Positions 47,931 through 57,200 of a DNA stretch of 64,000 nt are shown here, piece after piece. Below the pieces are notes generated by a model. That model searched no databases. It was not told the origin of the DNA and saw nothing but the letters and a program-made list of their open reading frames with translations. How positions within the stretch are numbered: the first letter of the stretch is position 1; the number at the start of each line of letters is the position of its first letter. A program made the position numbers and the translations under genes. The stretch is from contig NZ_LNRZ01000001.1 in assembly GCF_001468265.1 (NCBI RefSeq), forward strand, positions 248,001-312,000. Direction: 5' to 3'. The stretch comes from Sphingopyxis sp. H050 (GTDB taxonomy: Bacteria; Pseudomonadota; Alphaproteobacteria; Sphingomonadales; Sphingomonadaceae).

Positions 47931-49104
47931 GGCCGAACCGCCGCGGCGCCAGTCACTCGGCTTCCTGTTGCTCTATGCGCTCGCTTCCGCCGGCGGCGCG
48001 ATCGCCTATGTGCCCTTCCTGACGCTGCTGCTGCCCGCGCGCATGGCCGAGCTGGCGGGCGCGAACGATGTCCAGTGGCTCGGCTATCTGACCTTTTTCG
48101 GCGCGCTCGCGGCCAGCACCGCGGGGATCCTGTTCGGCTGGCTCAGCGACCGGACCGGCGGGCGGCGGCTGTGGGTGGGCGCGGGGTTGGTCCTTACGAT
48201 TTTCCTGCTCCTCGCGATGCCGCTCGCGCATGACATGGCGACGCTGATGAGCCTGATCATCGCCTGGCAGTTTGCGCTCAACATGATCCTGGGACCGCTC
48301 GCGGCCTGGGCCGGCGATGTCGTCCCCGACGAGCAGAAGGGCCTGCTTGGCGGCCTTCTCGCGCTCTCGCCCGCGCTCGGAGCCTGGTCGGGGGCGATCG
48401 TCACACTGCCCGGGATCACCGGTTTCGGGGAACGGCTGTCGGTGATCGCGGCGATGGTCGCGGCCGCGGTCCTGCCGGCTTTGGTCTTGGGCCGCCCGCG
48501 AGCCTTTCCCGAACTCATGCGGTCGGAGGCGTCGGAGGAGCGCAAGGTCACCAAGCCTGCCGCGCGAATGTGGCTGGCGCGCCTGCTCGTCCAGATCGCC
48601 GAGGCGGCGCTGTTCGCCTATCTCTATTTCTGGTTCCGCTCGATCGACCCCGCGATGGGCGACAATGAGAAGGCGGGAATTTTCAGCGTCGCACTGACCG
48701 TGGCGGTGCCGGTCGCGCTGCTCGCGGGACGCTGGGCCGACCGCAACGATCGCCCCTTCGCGCCGCTGGTTGTGACGGCGATCGTGTCGGCGGCGGGGCT
48801 GGTCGGTATGGCGCTGGCCGCTGACCCCACATCGGCGAAGTTCGCTTATCTGGTCTTCGGCATCACGACGACAGCCTTTCTGTCGCTCCACGCGGGTCAG
48901 ACGCTCCGTATTCTCCCGCGCGCGAAGTATCGCGGGCGCGACCTCGGCATCTTCAATCTGGCCAACACCATGCCGTCGCTGATCATGCCGTGGCTGACGC
49001 TCTCGCTTGTGCCGGGATTCGGATTCAGCGCGCTGTTCCTGCTGCTTGCAGGGCTGACGGCGGTCGCCGTCCTGCTGCTCGCGACCATGCCCCGCCGGGC
49101 CTGA
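47923..49104 (+). CDS. Major facilitator superfamily transporter
   Basis: Inner-membrane protein of 393 residues with twelve predicted helices. The helix 2-3 loop reads GWLSDRTGGRRLW, the MFS signature. It is separated from the FucP-like transporter by the GH3 gene. It probably imports the sugar released in the periplasm, but the substrate cannot be read. ATG 47923 overlaps the LacI stop, so the regulator and transporter are co-expressed. Confidence 0.85.
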   Translation: MDEAEPPRRQSLGFLLLYALASAGGAIAYVPFLTLLLPARMAELAGANDVQWLGYLTFFGALAASTAGILFGWLSDRTGGRRLWVGAGLVLTIFLLLAMPLAHDMATLMSLIIAWQFALNMILGPLAAWAGDVVPDEQKGLLGGLLALSPALGAWSGAIVTLPGITGFGERLSVIAAMVAAAVLPALVLGRPRAFPELMRSEASEERKVTKPAARMWLARLLVQIAEAALFAYLYFWFRSIDPAMGDNEKAGIFSVALTVAVPVALLAGRWADRNDRPFAPLVVTAIVSAAGLVGMALAADPTSAKFAYLVFGITTTAFLSLHAGQTLRILPRAKYRGRDLGIFNLANTMPSLIMPWLTLSLVPGFGFSALFLLLAGLTAVAVLLLATMPRRA

Positions 49105-49159
49105 CCGGCATCCCACGATCGCGCTTGATTTCGGCCAGACGCTGTGCGAGAGAGATTTT

Positions 49160-49171
49160 GATAACGTTCAC
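49160..49171. promoter_or_regulatory. Candidate LacI-type operator before the GH3 gene
   Basis: GATAACGTTCAC, combining one half-site of each receptor operator (GAGAACGTTATC and GTGAACGTTCAC). It is 32 bases upstream of ATG 49204. The shared sequence supports co-repression of the receptor and the glucosidase by the LacI protein. Confidence 0.6.
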
Positions 49172-49203
49172 ATAGAGCGCGACAATAAAGGGATGGGAGA
49201 GAG

Positions 49204-51684
49204 ATGCGTCGACAGGCGATAGCGATGGCGACCGCGATGCTGCTGGCAAGCGGGTCCAATGTGGCGACGGCGCAGCCGGTGAATTCGGGCAGCGCTGAGG
49301 TCCACACTGATCTCTGGCCGGCCGCCAGAAGCCCCGCCGCGCTCACCGACGCCGCAACCGAAGCGCGCATCGACGCGCTGCTCGCGAAGATGACGGTCGA
49401 GCAGAAGGTCGGCCAGCTAATCCAGGGCGACATCAGCACCATCACGCCCAAGGATCTCGAAACCTACCCGCTCGGGTCGATCCTCGCGGGGGGTAATAGC
49501 GGCCCCAACGGCAACGAACGCTCGACCGCCGAAGATTGGGCGAAGCTCGTCGGCGAATTTCGCGCGGTATCGTTGCGCTCGCAGCCGAACGGCGTCGCGA
49601 TCCCGATCATCTTTGGGGTCGACGCGGTCCACGGCCACAACAATATCCCCGGCGCCACGCTTTTCCCGCACAATATCGGTCTGGGCGCTACGCGCGATGT
49701 CGATCTGATCCGCCGCATCGGCCAAGTGACCGCCGCCGAAATCTCGGGCAGCGGGATCGAATGGACGTTCGCACCGACATTGGCCGTGCCGCAGGATCTG
49801 CGTTGGGGTCGCAGCTACGAAGGCTATTCTTCGGATCCGCAGCTGGTCGCCGATTATGCGAAGGCAATGGTGCTCGGGCTGCAGGGACCGCTCGTTCCCG
49901 GCCGATCGGTCGGCGCGACGCATGTCGCAGCCACTGCCAAGCATTTCCTCGCCGATGGCGGCACCTTCGAGGGCAAGGACCAGGGCGATGCCAAGATCGG
50001 CGAAGAGGAATTGGTCGCCAAACATGCGCAGGGCTATCCCGCCGCGATCGACGCAGGCGCGCTGACGGTCATGGCCAGCTTTTCGAGCTGGAACGGGGTC
50101 AAGCACCACGGCAATAAGGGCCTGCTGACCGACGCGCTCAAGAACAAGATGGGGTTTGCAGGCGTCGTGGTCGGCGACTGGAACGGCCACGGCCAGGTCG
50201 CCGGGTGCAGCGTCACCGACTGCCCGCAGTCGATCAACGCCGGGCTCGACATGTTCATGGCGCCCGACAGTTGGAAGGGGCTCTACGAAACCACGGTGAA
50301 GCAGGCGAAGGACGGCACGATCCCCGCCGCGCGCCTCGACGATGCGGTGCGCCGTATCCTGCGTGTGAAATACAAGCTCGGCCTGTTCGACGTCGAGCAT
50401 GTCGATCGCGGCAATTTCGCTGCTGTCGGGAGCCCCGACCATCTCGCGGTGGCGCGCGAAGCGGTCGCGAAATCGCTCGTGCTCCTCAAGAACAATGGCG
50501 GCGTGCTGCCGATCAAGCCCGGAGCCCGCGTCCTCGTCACCGGCCCCGGCGCGAACGACATGGCGATCCAGTCGGGCGGCTGGACGATCAGCTGGCAGGG
50601 CACCGACGTCACCCACGCCGACTTCCCAAACGGCCAGACGATCTGGGAGGCGATGGACAAGGCGGTGCGCGACGCGGGCGGCGTCGCGACGCTGTCCGAC
50701 GGCGGCGCTTACAAGGAAAAGCCCGACGTGGCGGTCGTCGTGTTCGGCGAGCATCCCTATGCCGAATTCCAGGGCGACGTCCCGACGCTCGACTATCAGC
50801 CCGCCGAGGCGACCGATCTTGCGACGCTCAAAAAGCTGAAGGCGGCAGGCATTCCGGTGGTGGCGGTGTTCCTGTCGGGCCGTCCGATGTTCACCAATGC
50901 CGAGATCAACGCCGCCGACGCCTTCGTCGCGGCCTGGCTGCCGGGATCGCAGGGCGACGGCGTTGCCGACGTGCTCGTCGCGGGCAAGGATGGCGAGACG
51001 CCGCGCGGCTTTACCGGGAAACTGCCCTTCGCCTGGCCCGCCGACGCGCGTTCGCCGATCGAGAAGCCGCAGTTCGACGTCGGTTACGGCCTGACCTACG
51101 CCGACAAGAAGAGCGTGCCGCAGCTTTCCGAGAAGCCGGGCATAGACATCGCCGGCATGCTGAATGTCGAGAATTTCTTCTCGGGCGGCCGTGCGCGCGC
51201 GCCATGGACGCTGTCGATCGCCGACGCCGGGGGATCGCGGCAGGTCGATTCGGGGCCGCTCGACAGCAGCTACGGCCTGCTCAAGACGCGCTCGGTCGAT
51301 GTCGCCGCGCAGGAAGACGGCAAGAGCTTCGTCTGGACCGGGGCCGCCTCGTTCCGCCTCTCCGGCCCGAACGCCGACATGATGCGCCAGCTCAACAACA
51401 GCTTCGCGCTACGCCTCGACTGGCGCATCGACGCCGCCGCCCCGGCGCGGCTGTCGCTCGGCGGCCGGGCCTTTGACATCGGCGAGCTGGTCAAGACCGC
51501 GCCCACCAGCAAGGTCTCGATGATCAAGATTCCGCTGCGCTGCTTCGCGGACGCGGGCGCCGACTTCAAGAAGATCGACGAAGCGGTGAACCTCAGCGGC
51601 GACAAGGGTCTCGCGCTGACGCTGATGTCGGCGCGGGTCGAGGCGGTCGGTGAGAATCTGGCTTGCCCGCCAAAGGCAGAATGA
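49204..51684 (+). CDS. Secreted glycoside hydrolase family 3 beta-glucosidase / exo-glucanase
   Basis: An 826-residue retaining GH3 enzyme. A signal peptide ends near residue 23 (ATAQP). The (alpha/beta)8 barrel domain has KHFL at 246-249 and the nucleophile D325 in VVVGDWNG. A second domain (from about 410) and a C-terminal beta-rich domain (about 650-826) follow, the ExoP-like arrangement of periplasmic beta-glucan exohydrolases. It probably trims imported beta-gluco-oligosaccharides to glucose. A strong GGGAGAGAG site precedes ATG 49204; the LacI site lies upstream. Confidence 0.9.
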   Translation: MRRQAIAMATAMLLASGSNVATAQPVNSGSAEVHTDLWPAARSPAALTDAATEARIDALLAKMTVEQKVGQLIQGDISTITPKDLETYPLGSILAGGNSGPNGNERSTAEDWAKLVGEFRAVSLRSQPNGVAIPIIFGVDAVHGHNNIPGATLFPHNIGLGATRDVDLIRRIGQVTAAEISGSGIEWTFAPTLAVPQDLRWGRSYEGYSSDPQLVADYAKAMVLGLQGPLVPGRSVGATHVAATAKHFLADGGTFEGKDQGDAKIGEEELVAKHAQGYPAAIDAGALTVMASFSSWNGVKHHGNKGLLTDALKNKMGFAGVVVGDWNGHGQVAGCSVTDCPQSINAGLDMFMAPDSWKGLYETTVKQAKDGTIPAARLDDAVRRILRVKYKLGLFDVEHVDRGNFAAVGSPDHLAVAREAVAKSLVLLKNNGGVLPIKPGARVLVTGPGANDMAIQSGGWTISWQGTDVTHADFPNGQTIWEAMDKAVRDAGGVATLSDGGAYKEKPDVAVVVFGEHPYAEFQGDVPTLDYQPAEATDLATLKKLKAAGIPVVAVFLSGRPMFTNAEINAADAFVAAWLPGSQGDGVADVLVAGKDGETPRGFTGKLPFAWPADARSPIEKPQFDVGYGLTYADKKSVPQLSEKPGIDIAGMLNVENFFSGGRARAPWTLSIADAGGSRQVDSGPLDSSYGLLKTRSVDVAAQEDGKSFVWTGAASFRLSGPNADMMRQLNNSFALRLDWRIDAAAPARLSLGGRAFDIGELVKTAPTSKVSMIKIPLRCFADAGADFKKIDEAVNLSGDKGLALTLMSARVEAVGENLACPPKAE

Positions 51685-51725
51685 CCACACATCGAAAAAT
51701 ATAGGCAGGCCGGGGAGAAAGAGAC

Positions 51726-53030
51726 ATGGCATTGGCGCCGAACGTTGCGACACATGCGGATCCGGGTGTCGTCGAAGAACCCGGGAGGGGCGGCGGCAGC
51801 ACGAAGATTGTACTCATCCTGGCTTTTGCGGTGTTCTTCCTGCTCGGCGGGGTGACGAACATCAACGACCTGCTGGTCGGCAAGTTCAAGCCGATGTTCC
51901 ACCTGACGCATGCCGAGGCGAACCTCGTCCAGATGGCGTTTTTCATCGCCTATGGCGCCTTTTCGATTCCCGCGGGCATCATCATGTCGAAGCTCGGCTA
52001 TATCCGCACCTTCGTGCTCGGCTTCGTCATCGTCGCGGCGGCATCCTTTCTGTTCATCCCCGCCTCGGCCGCGGCGTCCTACCCCGGTTTCCTCGCTGCG
52101 CTCTTCTGCATCGGCGCGGGGATCACCGTGCTGCAGGTGGCGATGAACCCGGTGATCCTCACGCTTGGACCGGTCGAAACCTCGCACAGCCGGCTGACCT
52201 TCGCGCAGGCGTTCAACTCGATCGGCGTATTCCTGATGGTCTATGGCGGCGCGACCTTTCTGCTCGGCGATTCGCAGCCGATCGATGCCGACACCTCAAC
52301 CGAGGCGCAGATTCAGGCCTATCGCGTCGCCGAAGGCGCGTCGATCGGCACGGCCTATATGTGGCTCGGCGTGCTGATGCTCGTGATCGCGGCGGTGTTC
52401 TGGACGTATCGATCGGCGCTCGACCACGCGAAGACCGATGACGTGAAGCTAGAGGGCACCTGGAGCCTGCTCACCCACAACCGGCGCGTCCAGTTCGGCG
52501 CGCTGTGCATTTTTGCCTATGTCGGCGCCGAGGTGGCGATCGGTTCGAACCTGATCGCCTATCTCGGCGAGGCCAGCGTCATGGGCCTCGGGCTTCAGGC
52601 GGCGGGCAAGCTGGTCGCCTTCTACTGGCTCGGCGCGCTGGTCGGGCGTCTGCTCGGCGGTTTCATCCTGCGGCTGGCCAAGCCCGGACGTGTGCTTGCG
52701 GCCTTTGCGACAGGCGCGATTTCGCTGATCATCCTGTCGGCGGTGACCACCGGATCCCTGTCGGGTTGGGCGCTCGTCCTTGTCGGCTTTTGCAACTCGC
52801 TGATGTTTCCGACGATTTTCAGCCTCGCGACCGAGGGGCTTGGCGACCGGACGCCGCAGGGTTCGGGCATCATGTGCACCGCGATCATCGGCGGCGCGAT
52901 TGTCCCCTATCTGTTCGGCGTCGTGGCCGACGTCAGCGGTGATATCCGGGTCGCGCTGGCCGTGCCGCTCCTCTGCTATGCGATTATCGGCAGTTTCGGG
53001 CTATGGGCGGCGCGGCGCGCGACTTCGTAA
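51726..53030 (+). CDS. MFS sugar transporter, FucP/GluP type
   Basis: A 434-residue, twelve-helix importer. LLGGVTNINDLLVGKFK near residues 39-55, AFFIAYGAFSIPAG near 71, and FCNSLMFPTIFSLATEGLG near 357 are typical of the L-fucose/glucose/galactose:H+ symporters. It follows the GH3 gene by 41 bases and would take in the monosaccharide that enzyme releases. A 140-base gap separates it from the next region. Confidence 0.88.
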   Translation: MALAPNVATHADPGVVEEPGRGGGSTKIVLILAFAVFFLLGGVTNINDLLVGKFKPMFHLTHAEANLVQMAFFIAYGAFSIPAGIIMSKLGYIRTFVLGFVIVAAASFLFIPASAAASYPGFLAALFCIGAGITVLQVAMNPVILTLGPVETSHSRLTFAQAFNSIGVFLMVYGGATFLLGDSQPIDADTSTEAQIQAYRVAEGASIGTAYMWLGVLMLVIAAVFWTYRSALDHAKTDDVKLEGTWSLLTHNRRVQFGALCIFAYVGAEVAIGSNLIAYLGEASVMGLGLQAAGKLVAFYWLGALVGRLLGGFILRLAKPGRVLAAFATGAISLIILSAVTTGSLSGWALVLVGFCNSLMFPTIFSLATEGLGDRTPQGSGIMCTAIIGGAIVPYLFGVVADVSGDIRVALAVPLLCYAIIGSFGLWAARRATS

Positions 53031-53170
53031 AGGAGCTGCGCGTCCTTTCGCCGGGCGAGCTTGGGCTGATGGACGTGCAAAGACGGCGGTTGGCCGCTCC
53101 CATTTTTGCTGATGTCTAGGACCCGGAGATCGCGTTACTCTTCCTCGCAAAATGACATGAGGAGGATGCG

Positions 53171-53935
53171 ATGGATCTGGGTCTTGCCGGCAAGAAGGTG
53201 ATCATCAACGGCGGCGCGCACGGGCTGGGGCTCGCCTCGCTCAAGATTTTCGCCGCCGAGGGCGCCGACGTCGCTTTCTTCTCGCGCGATGCCGACAAGG
53301 TCGCGGCCGCGGTGGCGGCGATCGACGCCGCGGGGCCTGGCAAGGTCTTTGGCGAACAGTTCGACATGACGAACAATCCCGACGGCTATCGCGCCTGGCT
53401 GGAAAAGGCGCGCGATACGCTCGGCGGCTGCGACATCTTCATCCACACCGCGAGCTCGTCGGGGCAGGGGGCGACCGGCGACTGGCAGCGCGGTCTCGAC
53501 ATGGACATCATGGGGGCGGTGCACGGTGTCGAGACGCTGACCGAAGCGCTGGCGGCGTCGGGATCGGGGTCGATCATCTTCATGTCGTCGACCGCCGCGG
53601 TCGAGACCTTCATCGTGCCGCAGGCGTTCAACGCGCTGAAGGCGGCGCTGATCACCTATGGCTCGCAGCTCAGCCAGGCGCTCGCGGCGCAGAATATCCG
53701 CGTCAACATCGTCTCGCCCGGCGCCATCTATTATCCCGGCGGCAATTGGGAGGTCATCAAGTCGGCGGTTCCCGCGCTGTATGATGCGACGCTCGCGCAG
53801 ATGCCGATGGGGCGGTTCGGCGAGCCCGAGGAAGTGGCGAAAGGCATCGTGTTCGTGGCCTCGCCCGCCTGCCCCTACATGACCGGTGCGCATCTCGTCA
53901 TCGACGGCGGCTTCACCAAGCGCGTCCAGTTCTAG
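53171..53935 (+). CDS. SDR-family protein lacking the catalytic tyrosine
   Basis: A 254-residue Rossmann protein with NGGAHGLGLASLKIF (cofactor loop, residues 14-28), the Ser in FMSSTAAVE, and IVSPGAIYYPGG. The catalytic Tyr-x3-Lys is F-x3-K here (AFNALKAAL), so it may be a weak or altered dehydrogenase, or a ligand-binding relative. A GAGGAGGATGCG site precedes ATG 53171. It leads the rightward group that continues with GST and E1 genes. Confidence 0.82.
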   Translation: MDLGLAGKKVIINGGAHGLGLASLKIFAAEGADVAFFSRDADKVAAAVAAIDAAGPGKVFGEQFDMTNNPDGYRAWLEKARDTLGGCDIFIHTASSSGQGATGDWQRGLDMDIMGAVHGVETLTEALAASGSGSIIFMSSTAAVETFIVPQAFNALKAALITYGSQLSQALAAQNIRVNIVSPGAIYYPGGNWEVIKSAVPALYDATLAQMPMGRFGEPEEVAKGIVFVASPACPYMTGAHLVIDGGFTKRVQF

Positions 53936-53945
53936 GGCCCTTGCG

Positions 53946-54593
53946 ATGAAACTCTATCAGTCGCTCGGCCCCAATCCGCGCGTGGTGCTGATGTACCTCG
54001 CCGAGACGGGAGTCGCGGTCGATCGCCAGTTCGTCGATATCATGGCGGCCGAGAACAGGCAGCCAGAGTTCTGCGCCAAGAGCCCGCTTGGGCATACGCC
54101 ATTGCTCGAGCTCGACGATGGCGGCTGCATAGCCGAGAGTGTCGCCATCTGCGAATATCTGGACGAGACTATGGGCGGCCGCGCCTTGCTCGGCGCGGGC
54201 GCCGAGGAGCGTGCGCAGACGCGGATGCTGGTGCGGATCGTCGACCAGCTCGTCGTCGTCCCGATGACCGCGGGCTTCCGCGGTGCCGAGGGCCTGCCGA
54301 TGTTCGAGAGCCGGCTGCTCTGCCTGCCCGATGCAGCCGCCGATTTGAAGCGGCTCGCTGCCGACGGGCTGGTCCAGCTCCACCGGATCGTCGGGGCGGG
54401 GCCGTGGCTTGCGGGCGACCGTTTCAGCCTCGCCGACATCCTGCTCTACAGCTTCGTCGAATTCGGCGCGATGGTCGGGCAGCCGCTCGATCCCGCACTG
54501 ACCAACCTTGCCGCCTGGCGTGACCGGGTCGCCGCGCGTCCCAGTGCCGCCGCCAGCGCCAACCCCAAACTGGGCATCGGAGAGCCTGCATGA
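53946..54593 (+). CDS. Glutathione S-transferase family protein
   Basis: A 215-residue protein with the N-terminal thioredoxin half (KLYQSLGPNPRVVLMYLAETG, KSPLGHTPLLELDDGGCIAESVAI with the cis-Pro and Glu-Ser glutathione contacts) and a helical C-terminal half with WLAGDRFSLADILLYSFVEF. Conjugation or isomerisation in a xenobiotic route is likely. The upstream frame extends into the SDR gene; ATG 53946 is taken. Its stop overlaps the E1 alpha start (ATGA). Confidence 0.87.
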   Translation: MKLYQSLGPNPRVVLMYLAETGVAVDRQFVDIMAAENRQPEFCAKSPLGHTPLLELDDGGCIAESVAICEYLDETMGGRALLGAGAEERAQTRMLVRIVDQLVVVPMTAGFRGAEGLPMFESRLLCLPDAAADLKRLAADGLVQLHRIVGAGPWLAGDRFSLADILLYSFVEFGAMVGQPLDPALTNLAAWRDRVAARPSAAASANPKLGIGEPA

Positions 54594-55570
54594 CCGACAC
54601 GACGATCGACCGCGACAAGCTGCGCGACATCTACACCCGCACGATGCGCGTCGCGCGCGCCGACGAGAAATTCCGTTCGCTGCTGATGACCGGGAAGCTC
54701 GCGGTCATCTATTACACGGTGCGCGGGCAGGAACTGGTGTCGGCGGCGGCGATGGCGGCGCTCGAACAGGACGATTATCTCGTCACCACCTATCGCGGCC
54801 AGCACGACCAGATCGCCAAGGGCGTACCGCTGAACCCCCTCTTCGCCGAGATTGCAGGCAAGGTCGGCGGCACCTGCCGCGGCAAGGGCGGATCGATGCA
54901 CATCACCCATCCCGAAACCGGGGTGATGGTGACGACGGGGGTCGTCGGATCGGGCCTGCCGATCGCCAACGGCCTCGCGCTCGCGTCGCAGAACCGTGGC
55001 GACGGCAAGGTGACGATGGTCTGCTTCGGCGACGGCGCGACCAACATCGGCGCGTTTCACGAGGCCATGAACATGGCGCAGCTCTGGAAGCTGCCGGTGA
55101 TCTTCCTCTGCCAGAACAACCGGTACGGCGAGCACACCGCCTTTGCCGACCATACCAAGGTCGACTCGATCGTCACCCGCGCCAAGGCCTATGGGATGAC
55201 CGGCGTGAAGGTGGACGGCAACGACGCGATCGCGATGTACACCACCACCAAGGCCGCGGTCGACCGCGCCCGTGCGGGCGAGGGGCCGACGCTGATCGAG
55301 GCGATGTGCTACCGCATGATGGGCCATTTCTTCGGCGCGGACTTTTCCTACATGCCGCCCGAGCATCTCGCCGAAATGGCCGCCGAGGATCCATTGCCGC
55401 GGCTGCGACAACTGATGCTCGACCATCAGTTTACCGAGGCGGAGCTCGACGCGATCGTCGCCGATCTCGATGCCCAGATGGACGCCGCTGCCGAATTCGC
55501 CGCCAACAGCCCGCTGCCGGGGCCCGAGGAAATCCGCAAGGATGTCTTCGAAGAGGAGATTGCGGCATGA
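54590..55570 (+). CDS. Thiamine-dependent 2-oxoacid dehydrogenase E1, alpha subunit
   Basis: A 326-residue E1 alpha of the acetoin/pyruvate dehydrogenase type. The thiamine diphosphate motif runs from GDGATN (147-152) to QNN (175-177); YRGQHDQIAKG and RGKGGSMHI precede it. With the beta subunit it would decarboxylate a 2-oxo acid or acetoin-like compound and pass the acyl group to a lipoyl group. It overlaps the beta gene by 4 bases (ATGA). Substrate unknown. Confidence 0.9.
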   Translation: MTDTTIDRDKLRDIYTRTMRVARADEKFRSLLMTGKLAVIYYTVRGQELVSAAAMAALEQDDYLVTTYRGQHDQIAKGVPLNPLFAEIAGKVGGTCRGKGGSMHITHPETGVMVTTGVVGSGLPIANGLALASQNRGDGKVTMVCFGDGATNIGAFHEAMNMAQLWKLPVIFLCQNNRYGEHTAFADHTKVDSIVTRAKAYGMTGVKVDGNDAIAMYTTTKAAVDRARAGEGPTLIEAMCYRMMGHFFGADFSYMPPEHLAEMAAEDPLPRLRQLMLDHQFTEAELDAIVADLDAQMDAAAEFAANSPLPGPEEIRKDVFEEEIAA

Positions 55571-56556
55571 GCCAGATCACGATGACGCAGGCGATCAACC
55601 GCGCGATCGACGAGGCGATGGCCGAGGACGAGGGCGTGATCCTGCTTGGCGAGGATGTCGCCGCCAAACAAGGCGGCGGGGTATTCAAGATCTCGGCGGG
55701 GTTGACCGAAAAATATGGCGAGCACCGCGTCCGCGCGACGCCGATCTCGGAGCAGGCGATCGTCGGCGCGTGCGTCGGGGCGGCGCTCGCGGGCTTCCGC
55801 CCGATCGCCGAGATCATGCTGATGAACTTCGTGACGGTCGCGATGGACCAGATCGTCAACCATGCCGCCAAGCTGCGCTTCATGTCGGGCGGGCAGACCC
55901 ATGTGCCGCTGGTGATCCGCACCACGACCGGGGTCGGCGTCGGCTTCGGTGGGCAGCACTCGGACATGCTCGAGGCCTGGTTCGCGCATGTCGCGGGGCT
56001 GAAGATCGTCACCCCGTCGAACGCCGCCGACGCGCAGGGGCTGATGCGCGCGGCGATCGCGTGCAACGACCCGGTGATCTTCATCGAGAATATCCTCTGC
56101 TACGGCCTGAAATCCGACGACCCGGGGCCGGGGCACATCGTGCCGCTCGGCAAGGCGGCGATCGCGCGCGAAGGCAGCGACTGCACGATCGTCACCTATG
56201 GCCGCACCGTGCTCGACGCGCTCGAAATCGCGGGCAAGCTTGCCGACGAGGGGATTTCGGTCGAGGTCATCGATCTCCGCACCATCGCCCCCTACGACGA
56301 GGCGACGGTCAACGCTTCGGTCGAAAAGACCGGCCGCGCGGTGGTGCTGCACGAGGCGGTGAAGCAATATGGCACCGGCGCCGAAATCGCCTCGCGGCTT
56401 AACGAACGGCTTTTCGGCAAGCTCAAGGCGCCGGTGACGCGCATCGGCGGTGCCTTTTCGGCGGTGCCGATGGCGAACGCGCTCGAACAGGCGTGGATCC
56501 CGAACAAGGATGCGATCGCCGATGCGGTGCGCACGGCGGTCAACTGGAAAGGCTGA
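55567..56556 (+). CDS. Thiamine-dependent 2-oxoacid dehydrogenase E1, beta subunit
   Basis: A 329-residue E1 beta: ILLGEDVAAKQGGGVFK, RATPISEQAIVGACVGAALAG and a C-terminal transketolase domain with VEVIDLRTIAPYDEATV and VVLHEAVKQYGTG. It completes the alpha2beta2 enzyme. The frame is open upstream but that is the alpha gene; ATG 55567 overlaps its stop. Three bases later a lipoyl protein gene starts. Confidence 0.92.
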   Translation: MSQITMTQAINRAIDEAMAEDEGVILLGEDVAAKQGGGVFKISAGLTEKYGEHRVRATPISEQAIVGACVGAALAGFRPIAEIMLMNFVTVAMDQIVNHAAKLRFMSGGQTHVPLVIRTTTGVGVGFGGQHSDMLEAWFAHVAGLKIVTPSNAADAQGLMRAAIACNDPVIFIENILCYGLKSDDPGPGHIVPLGKAAIAREGSDCTIVTYGRTVLDALEIAGKLADEGISVEVIDLRTIAPYDEATVNASVEKTGRAVVLHEAVKQYGTGAEIASRLNERLFGKLKAPVTRIGGAFSAVPMANALEQAWIPNKDAIADAVRTAVNWKG

Positions 56557-56559
56557 GCC

Positions 56560-56790
56560 ATGGCGGAAGAGCTGCGGATTCCCAAGGTCGGCATGTCGGC
56601 GACCGAAATGACGCTGAACGAATGGATGTTCGGCGACGGCGAGCGCGTCGAGGTCGGCGACATCATCTATACGGTCGAAACCGACAAGACGACGGTCGAG
56701 GTCGAGGCGCAGGTCGCCGGGATCATCCGTCCGATCGGGGTCGAGGGCGAAGTCTATCCGGTCGGCGCGCTGGTCGGCACGATCGAATGA
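56560..56790 (+). CDS. Free-standing lipoyl (biotinyl/lipoyl) domain protein
   Basis: Only 76 residues, one lipoyl domain with the modified lysine K43 in VETDKTTVEVE and a start EELRIPKVGMSATEM. There is no E2 acyltransferase core and no E3-binding domain, unlike normal E2 proteins of 400 residues or more. It probably takes the acyl group from the adjacent E1 and hands it to an E2 or other acceptor coded elsewhere, or acts as a carrier like GcvH. ATG 56560 lies 3 bases after E1 beta. Confidence 0.88.
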   Translation: MAEELRIPKVGMSATEMTLNEWMFGDGERVEVGDIIYTVETDKTTVEVEAQVAGIIRPIGVEGEVYPVGALVGTIE

Positions 56791-57200
56791 CCCCGCTCGA
56801 AGCCAGCAAGGCGATGTACGCCGCGGTCGCACGCGGCGAGTGGGACGCGGTCGCCGATTTCATGGCCGACGATCTCGTCATCTATGAACCCATGTCGCTT
56901 CCTTACGGCGGCGAATGGCGCGGGCGCGACGCGCTGCAGCGGCTTTACGCGCATGTCATGGGCTTTTGGGAGGATCCCGTCGTCCAGTGGCAGGAGCTGG
57001 TGGGCGGAGAGAAATATGCCGTCGCGCTGCTGCACTTCACCGTGACCGCGAAGTCGAGCGGCAAACGCTTCGAGACGCATATCGCCGAGGTCACCGAATT
57101 CGACGATGCGGGCAAGATGGCGTCGATGCGCATCCATTATTTCGACACCGCGCACATGGTCGGGCAACTGAACGCTGAGAGCGTTCAAGGCGCGGCGTGA
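56787..57200 (+). CDS. NTF2-like / SnoaL-like protein
   Basis: A 137-residue protein of the cone-shaped NTF2-like fold. A helical start (ASKAMYAAVARGEWDAVADFMADD), then GGEWRGRDALQRLYAHVMGFW and beta strands up to ITHIAEVTEFD-like AEVTEFDDAG and RIHYFDTAH. Such proteins are isomerases, dehydratases or small-molecule binders. The role is unknown. It overlaps the lipoyl gene and the next gene (4 bases each), so it is in the same operon. Confidence 0.65.
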   Translation: MTPLEASKAMYAAVARGEWDAVADFMADDLVIYEPMSLPYGGEWRGRDALQRLYAHVMGFWEDPVVQWQELVGGEKYAVALLHFTVTAKSSGKRFETHIAEVTEFDDAGKMASMRIHYFDTAHMVGQLNAESVQGAA

